A stretch of DNA of 64,000 bases, from the NCBI GenBank assembly GCA_024803745.1, contig JANJXV010000030.1:4731001-4795000 (forward strand). The letters run 5' to 3'. The position numbers and the translations under genes were made by a program. Shown piece after piece: positions 11,448 through 23,690 of the stretch. Each line of letters opens with the position of its first letter. Within the stretch, counting starts at the first letter, position 1. Source of the stretch: Megascapheus bottae (taxonomy: Eukaryota; Chordata; Mammalia; Rodentia; Geomyidae). The notes under the pieces were generated by a model. The model saw nothing but the letters and a program-made list of their open reading frames with translations. It was not told where the DNA came from and searched no databases.

Positions 11448-11940
11448 TATATATAATATACTTATTATATATTATATTGCACATATTATATATGCATGTG
11501 AAGCTGACTATTTTTAATTGAGGAAATATTGCCAAATCATTTGTGAAAATGATCTATAGAATTTCCACATGGGTAGCCTACACTCCTGATTTTGTTGAAA
11601 GTGAAATTGGCTCTAAACATTCAGCTCCTCCTTAAACAGTTGTGTTACATGGCATCCTGACTTATGGCCTTGATTAAAAGTAGGGGCTTTCCAAGGAAAG
11701 TCTTCAATTACCCCTGCTGTGAGTCTGTTCTTGAAGTAATTTGCACTGTCTTTGTTTAAAAGGTTTTCTAATTGAACAGGTGCGAGAAACAAAAGGTAGT
11801 AGGTAGCTGACCTTGTCCCAGCTGTCAGAGTCCAGCTGGGGCTATAAGCAGCCGTGAATTAGAGCCTCCTTCAGTCCATGCAAATGACCTGATGCCATGG
11901 GGATATCATCATCATCATTACATTGTGGTTCTCTTGTCTC
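11448..11940. other. AT-rich then unique sequence
   Basis: Begins with an AT-dinucleotide-rich stretch (11440-11500, TATATAATATACTTATTATA). The rest is unrecognised unique DNA. Confidence 0.5.
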
Positions 11941-12092
11941 GAGGGAGGGAGGGAAGAAGAGGGGGAGGGGAGATGAAAGGGAGGAGGGAAGGAAGGAAGG
12001 AAAGAAGGAAGGAAGGGAGGAAGGAAGGAAGGAAGGAAGGAAGGAAGGAAGGAAGGAAGGAAGGAAGGAAGGAAGGAAGGAAGGAAGGAAAA
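11941..12092. repeat. (GGAA)n array with GGGAGG leader
   Basis: Degenerate purine leader followed by an almost pure GGAA array from about 12019. It encodes the long Arg/Lys/Glu/Gly and Pro/Ser/Phe-Leu frames seen here, which are artefacts of the repeat. Confidence 0.95.
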
Positions 12093-12390
12093 CTGTCTTT
12101 CCAATGATTCTACAACTCTAGTTGGAGAAACTAATAGTTAAGTCTGGGACAGTTTTTAAATCAGTTTTTCTGGGGAATGTTACAAATTAGTAATATTCAT
12201 TACACTCGAAATAACACTAACATTTCCATCAAAGTTATTTTGCAAACTCAGAATGGTTCCTACAAAAGTGGAGGCGTGCTGACAAATAAAAAATTAAATG
12301 AGAACAGACCACTGTGTATCTTTCTCATCTCCGATTGGGGGCTAAGGATTAAATAAACACATGCAAATTTGATTGCAAGGATCTTTCGGT

Positions 12391-12704
12391 TGGACTGGTG
12401 TGATAGGTCAGACCTGAAATCTTAGTAGATTCCGTAGAAGGCAGAGATCTGGTCAACCTAGGTTTACAGTCATCCTAGGGGGAAGGTTCACAAACCCCAT
12501 CTCAGTAAATACAAGTTGTATACGGAGATGTGGCACCAGTATGCAGGAAGTATAAGTAAGAGGATCATGATCCAGGCCAACCCAGGACTAAATATAAGAA
12601 CCTATCTCAAAAATAACTAAAGCAAAAGAGCTGCAAGTGTATTTCAAGTGGTAGAGTACTGCCCAGAAAGAAAGGTCCTGAGGTTTACACTCCAGTGTGA
12701 CTAA
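12391..12704 (+). mobile_element. trimeric SINE: two 7SL-like units plus ID-like 3' unit
   Basis: Three diverged modules follow one another. A first 7SL-like unit has CTGAAATCTTAGTAGATTCC and GGTTCACAAACCCCATCTCA. A second has TGGCACCAGTATGCAGGAAG, AGAGGATCATGATCCAGGCC and AACCTATCTCAAAAATAACT. An ID-like end has TTTCAAGTGGTAGAGTACTG and GTCCTGAGGTTTACACTCCA. The same order appears at 37276-37636 and 43841-44164. Module limits are approximate. Confidence 0.65.
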
Positions 12705-14028
12705 AACTACCTGCAGGTAGGGTATTGCCAAAAACATTTTTATCTGGATGAGTCAATATAAGTAGTTGTGTGATTATGGGAAAGGGGGGAATAAAAGAAG
12801 TAGAGACATAGAGGGAGAGAGGAGAAGCTAAACCAGGCCAGAGAATTTTCTCTTATTGGAAACACAGAATTAAACGTGCTCTGGAGACTTGACACACTCT
12901 TCAAGTGATTTTAAAATGAGATTAGCCTGAAGCAACGACGTTGAGATGCCTAACCCCAGAATAGGTTAAAGATCCTCTCGCCTACACACCAGTGGGCTGG
13001 CTGCCCTCAAATGAAGTGGTCCAGTGCATTGGCATGATTTTGCATGATAGACAAATTCCACTCGTAAAAAAACCTGCTGGGTGGTGGGGAGGTGGGTGAT
13101 CGCAGGCTGGGGCGGGGGAGAGTGATGAATTACTATTGACCAGGATAAATCTCCAGCTGGGCCCAGCTTTCCTTGTCACTGCCTACTTTCTCCATCCTAA
13201 GAGCTCTCAGGCTCAAAAGCATCCTCATTTATTTCTCAGCTCTAAAGAATGAGATTGTCCATGCAAACTGGGTGAGAGAGTTTAGTTTTTCGTATATTTT
13301 GTATACACCTAAATCTTTTCTGCCCATAAATATATATATTTAAAGATATGCTTGTACATTTAGCACAAATGCAACAAAAATCTTAGTATTAATGTACGTC
13401 TTTTTAAAAGGATTAAAGCACTTCTAGATAAAGGATAAATATCTCAAAGTTGGTATGCTGTTAGGAGGAATCTTGAATAGACAGGAGAAAATGCCTTCCC
13501 GTCAAGCATAAATGGAGGTATCTCAAATTAGCCCATGAAAATGATTCCTGCTCTGTGTGAGCCCTCATTTAGAGTCCGGGCTCCATTTACCATGGGCTGC
13601 CTGATTACAGCCAGGCTGCGGGAAGAAGAGCACAGACCTTTCAGTGCAGCGAGAAGAAACTGACTCCTAAGATGGCTATAAATCAATGAAAAATTGTGTC
13701 ATTCTGCCCCCAAATGTATAGACAGAAACGGAAGGAGTTACTGCTCACTGTACATATATATGTACATGTATATATCAAAAACACTGATCAATTGGCAAAG
13801 CCTTCTTACCTTTGTAGGGGTCCTATTTTCCATTTGTGTTCACTAACTTGAAATGACTGCATGACAGCATTAACTGAAATATACAGTAGAGAAGTCTGGG
13901 ATTGTATATTGGTTCGTTGCTTGCACAATACTTCTTTGCAGAGGCTATACACCAAGCTATGTTTTTAAGTGGACATGGGAATATACAGAGAACATTTTTC
14001 CAAAAGAGAAAAAAGTTTCTTTGAAGAC
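12705..14028. other. unique sequence, no gene seen
   Basis: No named repeat. The segment 13500-13690 is slightly GC-richer and repeat-free. The 96-codon minus frame at 13823-14113 runs into the neighbouring SINE fragment. Confidence 0.45.
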
Positions 14029-14108
14029 ATGATTCAAGTGGAGTTTTGTCTAGCAAGTGCCCGGCCCTTAGTTTAAGTCCCAAATAGCACCAAGAAAAAG
14101 GAAGAGAA
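14029..14108 (+). mobile_element. ID-like SINE fragment
   Basis: ATTCAAGTGGAGTTTTGTCT is a degraded A box and GCCCTTAGTTTAAGTCCCAA a degraded B box, followed by AAATAGCACCAAGAAAAAGG, the usual ID-type end and tail. Confidence 0.55.
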
Positions 14109-14984
14109 AACAAAGTAGGGATGGATGGTGGAGAGGAAGAGAAGAAAGGAAGGAAATAAGGAGGAAGAGATGAAGGGACAGTAGGAAGAAAAGTAGTTTC
14201 TAAATGTTGAGCAATGCCGGTGTTGAAGTTCTAGTAACACATTCCTTTCTCGAAGCTGCACTGTCCTACTTAATTAAATCAGTTTTGTGGGTTTATAATG
14301 ATCTCCTTAAAGCACCTGAACAGAAAGAGCTGATAAACATAGCTTCCTTATTTCTTCTCCCCAAATCTCATTCCGCATTTCTCTGTATTGTTGGCTGATA
14401 TTACAAACCAGGTAAGCTTATAAGCACTTCCATGATAGGTATTTGACCCACATTTCCAAAACCCCACAAACTCAGCATCTCTACCCATCACCTCAAACCC
14501 ATTTTCTTCCCAAGAATCTACCTCAGTCAGCCTTGGTCACAACCACAGACTTTGTGTTTCTCAACTGCATTCACTCAACAACTTCACGAATAAGGTAGAC
14601 CACTACCAAGATGGTTCCTGGCTCCTTGCTGCCTCTTAGGACTCATTTCCTTATGTAGTCGTATGTTTACCAAGAGAAGATAGCAGGAAGTTTGACACAC
14701 AATTGTCAGTATTAGGCTGGAAATGGAATATTTCATATTTGCTCTCATTCTCGATATTTGTCCCTTTTCTCTCTTTTCTTTCTCCTTTCCTCTTTCTCTT
14801 TTTTTCCCTCTCTCTATCCACCCATTACTTCAGAAGTCGTATATGAAGGGGACCTCATACTAAGGGACTTTGCTCATAGCCTAAAGGTGAACGTAAAAGG
14901 GGACTCCTACGTCCCTTTCTTTTCCTTGAGCCTTCACGTGACTTGCCCAGCACCTCTCCTTCAGCTTCATGAATGACTTTGAAT
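14109..14984. other. unique sequence with purine and pyrimidine tracts
   Basis: Purine-rich 14095-14190 and pyrimidine-rich 14760-14820. No gene is supported. Confidence 0.45.
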
Positions 14985-15118
14985 ATGAAACACCTGCTAG
15001 CTCTCTTGCAGGATCTCCCCAGCCCTTGGAAGATACATCACATAAAGCCTCCTATGTTCAACCACTAAGTCTGGGTCATTTGTTACACAGCTACAAATAA
15101 CTAACCGGAGTAAAATGT
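14985..15118 (+). mobile_element. possible old mammalian LTR 3' end
   Basis: The block AACCACTAAGTCTGGGTCAT followed by TTGTTACACAGCTACAAATA and ACTAACC resembles the 3' end shared by several ancient mammalian LTR families (AAGCCACTAAGTTTG...TTGTTACAGCAG). The match is from memory and partial. Confidence 0.35.
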
Positions 15119-17776
15119 TCCTATAAGGTCCTAAGGTGTTTTTCTTGAGAGTTTCACATGTTCTCACTCTCACAGCTTCAACTACATTATCCTAGGCCTC
15201 AGTTTACCAGCCTACCACTTATTCTTGTAGCCTTTGGGCTCCTTCAGCCCCTGTCATTCAATCCTGTGAACCTGGATCAAATTAATAATCTTTCACCCTT
15301 CTGAATTTTGTGCTTTTTCTCTGAAAACCTTGTTTTCTACCCAATTAAATTTACATCCATCCTCCCTGTCTTTTCTCCTCTCCTTTAGTTAATAACAATT
15401 ACCAATAATACTGAATGTTTACGTAATAACAGCTATTAGCATTTGTCATTTACATAACTAATTTCATATAGGTTAATTCTATTTGTTAATTCAACCCAGG
15501 ATCAAGGATGTTATTTAGAATGTCAAATCTCACTGGGCAGAGCTCCGTTTATTAGGGAGAACTATTTCAGTTGTCAGTGGCACAAATACAAGTCACACTC
15601 ATTTTAAAGAGAGAAAAGTATGTACACTGATATCATGCCCCTCCATCTCTGCCCCTTTCCTCTTTATAGACGGGTTTAAATGACAAAGGAAGAGGGATAT
15701 GCACCCCAAAAAGGAAAGCTGGTTGCTAAGAACTTCAAGTCTTCTCTTTAAGTCTTTGAACAAAAGAAAGTAGACACCACTCTTTTCCCATTTATCTAGC
15801 AAATCTCCATTAGCAGCCCATTTACCACAGTGCCCACAGCCTTGGAAACTCAGATTGCCTTCTGGAGAGGCGAACTCACCTCTGTGCTTCTATGTCCATG
15901 AGAAAGAACAAAGGACAGGAGAATTCCCCCTCCTCATAGAAAATGAGATACCAAGTGTTCAGTGATTTACTGCAATCTTGTACGGAACAAAGAACTTAAG
16001 CCAAACCATACTTGGGCATTAGAACTGGATATGTAATTGGATAAGGAATAAGCTGCAATATAGAGCTCTGAAAAGAAGAGTTGGCTGGGGTACTCTGGGC
16101 AGAGGTATTCTACAGTTAAGACTATCCATTTATGTTTACAAGGCTGGTAAATACTGCTGGTGCCTACAAGGCACCTCCCTTCTGAGAACAGAAACAACAC
16201 GGAGACCTTGCGATGCTCTCCCTGTCACCACCATCTCCTTGCTTTCTTGAGGACTGGGAAGTTAGCCAAATCACAAACACTGAATGAGCATCCACAGTGT
16301 ACACCCACCACTGGCCTGTGCATTAGAGGAAAGGAGTGAGCACAACGCTCCTGGCAGGATGGAGGAGGTACTGCCCAGGGCTGGTGACTGGAGGAGGACC
16401 CTACAGGCTGTGAACACGTGGCATAAGGAAGACGTTTGCTGAAAAGGAAAAGTAAATAAATAAAAGTTAGAATCTTGAATCTTTTTACCATTTAATTAAG
16501 TTGTTCCTAAATCAATTACAAATGTCTCTGGAACAAGCTGTGATGGCCTCACTCAAGCATCAGCTACTTAAAAGCTGGCAAGGCATGAAGTCAGGCCATT
16601 CCACAGAACCAAGAGACACACAGCTGGTACCAGGAGCTCAGTAGGTTGACAATGAGACGCCAGCTAAGAGGGCCATGTGAAATGTCAGCACTGATGACTT
16701 TACTAAATCTATGACTAGTAAGAGGTCATTTTAACTTCATAATGGTTGCCCTCGTTGGTTCTACCTATTACTCCTGTTAATCTCACAGCCTCCCTGGCTG
16801 ACGCTTGTTCCTTAGGCTCATGAATTGGCTTCTATGTACTCTCGATCTCACAGAAGAACCAGCCCTGGGTTAGCAAAACTAACCTCACAACAGACAGAAA
16901 CAACGACCTGGCACTTAACTTCCTACTTGGAGAACCCCCTGAAAGTCCAATGGCCAGTAGGGTGGGAAAGAATGAATGGCAACAGAGACACATCGCCCAT
17001 GGGATGGGAATATGGACTCACTCATACAGCATCACCAGAAGCCACGTGTCCACCATGAGCAATGTGTGGTCCCCACAAGGGAGGCCATCGTATAATTGGA
17101 AAGAGTATTTAATCTATCATATGAGGTTGGTTGTTTTCTATCTGGTGGCTTAAATTTCAACAAGACAGATGTTGTGTCGATAGGGCACTGAGAACCATTA
17201 GAATAAGATCTCAGGGGGCTTTTAAACGCATTCAACACAACCCCTTAACTCAGAAGTGTTGAGCTTCCTTATCTATCTTTAAATCAGGGGCATGGAAGTC
17301 TCTTTGACTATTGGTCTCAAAAACAGTGTAAAACTCATGTCCTTAAAATTGAACATAATGAGAAGTATCTTAACAATCTCGCTATTAAAAATACAAACAC
17401 CCTTTTCAAGGAAATGAGTATTTTTATTTTTGCTTCTCTTCTCACTCTACAGTTTTATGACACAGACCCATAAAGATTAATGTGCAAATATCTCATGGTC
17501 TAGATCAGATTCCTTCCTACTGCTCCTACGTACATGAAAAAAAGAACATGCATTACTCATGTCACACAATCTGTGCTACAGTCAAAAGGATGACACAGAT
17601 ACAGTAGAGAGACCAAAGGACGGGACTTAGCCATGCTCATTTAACCTTACAACCTCTGTGAAATCCCAGGCTGCTTCTTACTTTCTTTGCTCCTGGCACC
17701 AACAGGTTAGTTAAAGCACACATACATCCTCCCCACCTCCTAGATGCAGATGGATTCTGTTCCATGGAAACCAGAA
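15119..17776. other. unique sequence, no gene seen
   Basis: About 2.7 kb. The segment 16270-16390 weakly recalls an L2-type 3' end (GAGCATCCACAGTGTACACC...), not firmly enough to call. The frames at 16225-16491 minus (88 codons) and 16825-17058 plus (77) have no domain. Confidence 0.45.
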
Positions 17777-17896
17777 CCACATACATAGAAAAAAAGCCAG
17801 AGTGGTGCTGTGGCTCAAGTGGTAGAGCTCTAGCCCTGAGAAAGCCCAAGGACAGAGCTCAGGCCCTGAGTTCAAGGCCCAGGACTGGCAAAAAAA
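17777..17896 (+). mobile_element. 5'-truncated IDL-Geo SINE (right monomer)
   Basis: Starts in the linker (ACCACATACATAGAAAAAAA), keeps GTGGCTCAAGTGGTAGAGCT and GGCCCTGAGTTCAAGGCCCA, and ends CCAGGACTGGCAAAAAAA. The ID-like left monomer is missing. Confidence 0.85.
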
Positions 17897-20304
17897 TTGC
17901 TGCGAAAAGAGATTTAGAGTCAAGGAAAATAAAAATGTTTTGCACTTGATGGCTAATCACAAAACATGGAAAATGAGAGGAAAGAAAAAAGCTGGCACAA
18001 AATAATATAATCTGAAATACATGAGATTTGACTTTGAGGGAGGAGAGGGAATGTTGTGAAACTGAACGAAGAATAAGCAAAAATTAAAAGTAGGAAAAAT
18101 AAGGAATCTTCAAAGTACTCAAAGAAATGAAGGGAAAATCCAGGCTTTTTAAATAATGCAAAAGTTCCAGAAAGAAATGTAGATTTGGGGTACAAAGAGT
18201 ACTTGTACGGGAAGGAGACAGTACATTTTCTGCTTGGAGAAGGACGTTTTCAAGACAGCAGTCCCCAGTCACCCCAAAATCTTTCCATGTCTGACAGGCA
18301 CAAGAGTAGATTCCTCAGCTTCTTCGAGTTTTGTGAAATGAAGAAACAGAAGTGTCTAGCGCTTTAGGAGCACTAACATTCATTGAGAGAAACAGATACA
18401 GAGACAGAGAGACAGACAGAGACAGAGAGAAGGAAGATGGGTGGACACCAGGAAATCCTCAAGAGATCCCTAAATTACATTTATGAAATACCTACAGGAG
18501 TTTTATTGAAGAAACTAATGGGGATAACTGAGAAAACGACACCGTTTTCTAGAAAACTGCAGAGAAAGCAAAAACAGGAAGGCAAGACACTTAATCACTT
18601 CAAGGAAAGTAGGTCCTGGTCTGTTACAAGGGACATAAACGAAGAATTCAACTCCCAGCTAAACTGTAAAAGCACAGCTCCAATCAACATTACTATTGGA
18701 TTGTTAGCAATAAATAAATAAATAACAAAAGTTTGCTTGATATTTTCATGCTTATAAGACAATGTCACCCACCCCCCACATCCAAAGTAGTTCTCCTGAA
18801 AGTTGGTCTAAGAACAATCCAAAACAGAGAATTCATCAGGATTCTCAACAATCCATCCTTGGTTGTGTTCTATCCACTTAGAAATAATGCCATATTTTTT
18901 CAAAGTTCTAGCCTTTCTTCAGCCTTGCCTTGTGCAAATGATTCTGAATCAAGCAGCCAATTAAAGGAGTGAGCCTTTTTATAAAATCTGGGCAAGTGAC
19001 TTTGCCAAGCCGTTGTAACTCCAACGCTACTGCACTGAGAAGCAGGTGGAGCCGGGTGAAGAGAGAAGAGACAAGAGAAGTGAGATGGGGTAGAAATAGG
19101 AAAGAAAGAAGAAAGGAAACAGAGAAAGACAGGGAGGAAGAAGCACAGGCAATTAGAGAGACACACAGAGAGACACAGAGGCAGAGAAAGCAAAAGCCAA
19201 TTTATTTCCAGCTTCACTTGGATAAAAATCCAAAGCACATCCTTGTCCCAGGGCACTCGAATTCTGAGCAATCCTCAAAGACCAATGTAATAAATAATGT
19301 TTTCTTTTCTGACTCCACTTTGCAAAGTCAGCAGAATAAGGGTGGATTCATTCACCAAGCCAGAAGCTGCGGGAACATGATTTGCCCTGGGCTGCCTGGG
19401 CTCCAGGGGTTGCAGAGATGACCTGGGGTGCTTCCCAGGCTGCTAGGTTCCCATTCTGCCCAGGATCAGCATGCAGCCTGACGTGGACAGGTTCCACTAA
19501 AGGAGGCCTTCAGCCTGTGCTAATGCAAAGGATACATCAATTCCCATCACATCTCTGCCTTGGGACAGGCAATGAGTTTCTGTCTATTTTCCTCTATGCC
19601 CTCCCTGCCACCATTGCCATTCACTGCCAAAATATCTGTCATCTCTGCCACCACTGGACCACCCAAAGAGCCTGTGGCCCCCACCACCCAGCAAGAATAC
19701 ACTGCTTCAAAAAAGGACATTGTGGTGAGCCATCTTTGTGTTACCAAACCCCCAGAGAGACAAGAAAACCATCTCACAAAAGAAACAATGACGTCAAGCG
19801 GACATGAACCCCTGCATGCAGCTCGTTTCCATGTTCAGTAATTAAGACCCAGCCCAGTACAGGTGGATGGCAGGTTCTCAGCAGATGGTAGAGGGGGTCA
19901 AGGTTTTTGTCAAGAAAAAGAAGCTGCGAGCCAAGGAGGGCCTGTCCTCAGAGCTGAGCCACTGGGCAACATTGTGCAATCGTACACGCTCAGCCATAGG
20001 GCACCAGAACAGTTAGACCCTGTTGAAATATTGCATCACTCATATCTCACAAGGAAAAGCTGATGGAAATATACAGGCAAGGGAAAATTACAGATATGGA
20101 ACCAGCACCTCTTGGCTTTGCCTCTGTGCCAGGTGAACTCTTAGGGCCATGAAAACAGAGTTGGCAAAAATCAGAGCCAAAACGAATTTTCTTAAGTAAC
20201 TAAATTGTGTACACATTTGTACTTTGTATTCCATGATGGGCGCATGCTTGACTGTGTCACACCTGTAGGACAGACTCGCTTTACAGCAGAGAACACCACG
20301 AACC
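17897..20304. other. unique sequence with purine-rich patches, no gene seen
   Basis: Includes AGAGACAGAGAGACAG-type tracts near 18390-18440 and 19120-19190. Several frames of 60-150 codons lie on both strands, many through the purine tracts. A 49-codon lysine-rich frame starts at the ATG at 19868; I do not recognise it. No exon is supported. Confidence 0.45.
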
Positions 20305-20490
20305 CCACCAGACTGGCCAGGTTCAAATCCCAGCTACCTCACTTGATTATTTTAGAAAACTTCCTAACCACTCTGTGCCCAGATGCCCTGTTCTGTAAAG
20401 TAGGAATGATGATGGCATCTAGAAGGTAGGACAATATGAAAATTGAATGAGTTCACAAACGTACAGAGCTGAGAAAAGTCAGCACACATT
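20305..20490 (+). mobile_element. MIR element
   Basis: The classic MIR order is visible: GGTTCAAATCCCAGCTACCT (tRNA-like end), CTAACCACTCTGTGCC, CTGTTCTGTAAAGTAGGAATGATGATGGCA (core), AAATTGAATGAGTTCACAAA, then the AAAGTCAGCACACATTAAAC tail region. MIRs are ancient in mammals, so this marks old sequence. Confidence 0.85.
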
Positions 20491-21109
20491 AAACAGTGAT
20501 GAAATAACTAAGGGGAAAAAAATCCCACTGGAAAGCCTTAACGCAGTCTCCTCTCTTGATAAGCAAGGATGAACCTAATGTAAATATGAAGTCACTTTGG
20601 TCACTATTCAATTGTGATGACCAAAATAATCAGATTTTTACATTCTGGCCAATGACAACTGTACAGATTGAGTAAATCTAAGTAATTTTTCCATTGAGAA
20701 TAGAAAATTACTTTTCAACAACAAAAAGAATGCTACAGAAATATAAATAGTCTGAAGACTTCAGAGAGGGTTTGGGCCCAGCTGCAATCTTTGTCGCAAA
20801 GCCATTGGTCAACAAAGTGCACAGCCCTGCAAAAAGGCAGAACAGGGAGGAAAATGCCAAATAAATATTCGAGATGTGTAAACAGCTCCCCAAAATTCTA
20901 AGTACTTTGTGAGTTCCAGCTAATAATTTGTCAGAATGGGTTATGTGGACCATTCTAGAACAGATTTTGTTGCTCCCTTTGTCTATCTAAATTTCCTTAT
21001 TTGTGAGAAGTTTGTATGCTGATTAGAAAGTAGGATCTTTGGAGATGAGAAATGAATTTGGATTTGTAAGCGCAGAAAAAATGGGAAATTTCAATTCCAA
21101 AGTTGGTAA
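20491..21109. other. unique AT-rich sequence, no gene seen
   Basis: No repeat or exon recognised. An 81-codon minus frame at 20708-20953 has no motif. Confidence 0.5.
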
Positions 21110-22600
21110 CATTTTCTTTTTTCCATATGTTTTTATTGTAATTAATAGAAGGGTTACATTATATTCACCAGATAAAAGGTGCATTACTTCACAAACATTG
21201 ATACCCTTTCTCATTTCATGGTCCTCATTTCCCTCCCCTCCCCCACTCATCTTGATTTCCCCCGTTCCCTATCCAATTTCAAATAACCAATGAAGCATAT
21301 ATAAAATATATCAGATAACAAGGTGAAATATTGTAACAATATGAGATAACCAAGGGACAGCAAAAGAGATGAGAGATAACAGTACACTTAGGACAACAAT
21401 CACTCATTATATGGCTTTTGTTTCTATATCCTGGAGGTCCTTTCATTTAGTGTCATACTATATGGCCTTACGTATCTAGATTTTGTTCTACTGTAAATGT
21501 TTGCTAGGAGAGCCCAAGGTTTCTACTGGTTATGACAAATGAGGGAAACCATTGAGCCTATGTTCCTTTGAGTCTGGCTTACTACACTTAATATGATTTT
21601 TTCTAAGTCTTTCCATTTCCTTACAAATAGGGCGATGTCATTCTTTCTGATTGCAGCATAGAATTCCATTGTGAATAATACCACATCTTGTTGATCCACT
21701 CATCAACTGCGGGGCATCTGGGTTGGTTCCATATCTTTGCTATGGTGAATAATGCTGCAATGAACATGGTTGTGATAGTGGATTTAGTATGTCCTTGTTT
21801 CTGGACAATTGGGTAAATGCCAAGTAGTGGAACTGCTGGGTCAGAGGGGAGTTCTGTGTTTAGTCTTTTGAGGAACTGCCATACTTCTTTCCATAGTGGT
21901 TGAACGAGTTTGCACTCTCACCAACAGTGTAGTAGTGATCCCTCCTGGCCACATCCCCTCCAGCATCTGTTGTTATTAGATTTCTTGATCATTGCCATTC
22001 TAACTAGAGTGAGGTGGAATCTTAGAGTTGTTTTCATTTGCATTTCTTTTATGGCCAGAGATGTCAAGCATTTCATTTGTCTACAGGCCATTTTTATTTC
22101 TTCTTCAGAGAAGATTCTCTTTAAGTCTTTGGCCCATCTTTTAATGGGATGGTTGTTTCTTTGGAGATTAGTTTTGGAGTGATTCAATTTTTTGAGCTGT
22201 TGCTATATTTTAGATATGAAGCCTTTGTCCGTTGTATGGTTAGTGAAGATCTTCTCCCACTCTGTAGGCTTTCTAGTTAATTTGCTAGCTATGTCCTTTG
22301 CCATACAGAAGCCCTGCAGTTTAATGCAGTCCCACTTATACAAACATTCTTTGATTTGTTGTGTTTCTTGGTCCTTAGCAAGAAAGTTTTGACCTGTGCC
22401 AAGGAGACCTAGTGTATCTCCGATTCCTTCTTGTAAAGTTTTCAGTGTATTGGCTTTTACCTTGAGGTCTTTGATCCATTTGGAGTTAATCCTAGTGCAG
22501 GGTGACAAGGAAGAATCCAACTTTAGTTTTCTGCAAGTGCTTAACCAGTTCTGCCAGCACATTTTCTATTACCATCCTCTAACACCCTGTGCCAATAGGA
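21110..22600 (-). mobile_element. L1 retrotransposon, 5'-truncated, about 1.5 kb
   Basis: Antisense L1. The 3' UTR end lies at 21110-21620 (TTGTAATTAATAGAAGGGTT, CACCAGATAAAAGGTGCATT, C-rich CCTCATTTCCCTCCCCTCCC). The C-terminal ORF2 region lies at 21621-22600. The same terminal sequence recurs in sense at 26139-26246 and 62495-62599. It is truncated well inside ORF2. No target-site duplication is evident. Confidence 0.95.
21621..22600 (-). pseudogene. L1 ORF2 C-terminal remnant
   Basis: The minus-strand translation gives blocks typical of the L1 ORF2 C-terminus: PTEWEKIFTNHTTDKGFISK, then PIKRWAKDLKRIFSEEEIKM, LRFHLTLVRMAMIKK, and CWRGCGQEGSLLHCW (the cysteine/tryptophan-rich end domain). 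All lie in one frame over about 310 codons. Stops at 22203-22205 (TAG) and 21918-21920 (TGA) interrupt it, and the frame ends at the TAA at 21621-21623. The endonuclease and reverse transcriptase domains are absent through truncation. There is no frameshift in this stretch. The copy cannot make a full protein. Confidence 0.92.
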
Positions 22601-22717
22601 TCTAAGAGTCATTGGAAAATAATAAGCACTTCCATGTTTTGCTGAATGACATCAGGGTCTAGAACCATGCTACAGTGACTACTCCAGACTGTCTTCTGAT
22701 CACATCTATCTTACAAC

Positions 22718-22770
22718 TAGGGACAGCCCTCAGGTCCAGAGTTCAACCCCATAACTGAGAGGGGGGAAAA
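22718..22770 (+). mobile_element. SINE right-end fragment
   Basis: AGGGACAGCCCTCAGGTCCA then GAGTTCAACCCCATAACTGA matches the last 50 bases of the Geo-like right module. Confidence 0.55.
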
Positions 22771-22899
22771 AAGAATTAGGGGTTGTTTATCAGATTGCTT
22801 ATCATTTTCAGCAAAAATAAAAGTAAAAACAGTACTTCCTTTATGAGTAGTAAGACAGAAACATCTTCAGGGAAGAAAGTTGTGGGAAGGCAAGTAAAT

Positions 22900-22900
<1 letters not shown>

Positions 22901-22948
<48 letters not shown>
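22901..22948. repeat. (GT)24 microsatellite
   Basis: Uninterrupted 48 bp of GT. Confidence 0.97.
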
Positions 22949-22949
<1 letters not shown>

Positions 22950-23690
22950 CAGTGCTGTCTTTGCACTGGTTAAATGTCTAAGATTGTCTTTGGTGATCAA
23001 TCTGCCGCACTCAGTGCCTCTGTAACTATATATCCTGTTTTAAGGCAAAGAAAGGGAGGTCAGAGAGCTTCCTTTGTATCTGCCTCTTTCAAATGTATTC
23101 TGCTCACAACATTTGGGGTGGCATACTCTATTCTTTACACTGCTCTTTTGTAGATGTCTCTAAGGGTAGTAGATGCCTCCACATGACTTGTGTATGAAGC
23201 AAAAATACAACCTAGTGTGTGATTCAGCCAATGAGGGCTCTGTGCCACAGGACAGAAAGAGCTCCCATGAACCAGGCATGTGACAGAGTAGCCGAAACTC
23301 CAAAACGCTCCCTATGGAAGATTAGAACAGAAACACCAATTCTTTCCACAGATTTGCCTATGCTTCCTTTGGCTAAGATGTAGATTTTGGAGCAAGAAAA
23401 ACAACATCTGGAGCCTTAGCCCAAAGAGACACAGGTCTAGATGGGCTAGTGGTGTCCAGTGAGAATCACACACACAGTCTGGCCCCTGGCCCTCTGAGTT
23501 GCCACCAATAACATTTGTTCACATGCTAATGAATGTCAAATTCATTTGGAATAAATATGCATCCATCAAAGTCGAGTGAGCAGAATATTTTTTTAATGTG
23601 GAAATGACCCTAGGATTCTAAGAAGAACTCGAACTGCTTCATACATTCAACTTCCAAGGGATCAGAAAGGGGGAAATGTAAGCAACATAA
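22949..23690. other. unique sequence, no gene seen
   Basis: No recognised repeat or exon. Confidence 0.5.

Noticed and set aside
11871..12121. Frames rich in Arg-Lys-Glu-Gly (plus) and Leu-Pro-Ser-Phe (minus)
   Set aside because: They are encoded by the GGAA array and its leader.
19868..20014. Small lysine-rich plus-strand frame (49 codons) resembling a coding start
   Set aside because: Too short, ended by a TAG, and not recognised as any protein. A processed pseudogene is possible but unsupported.
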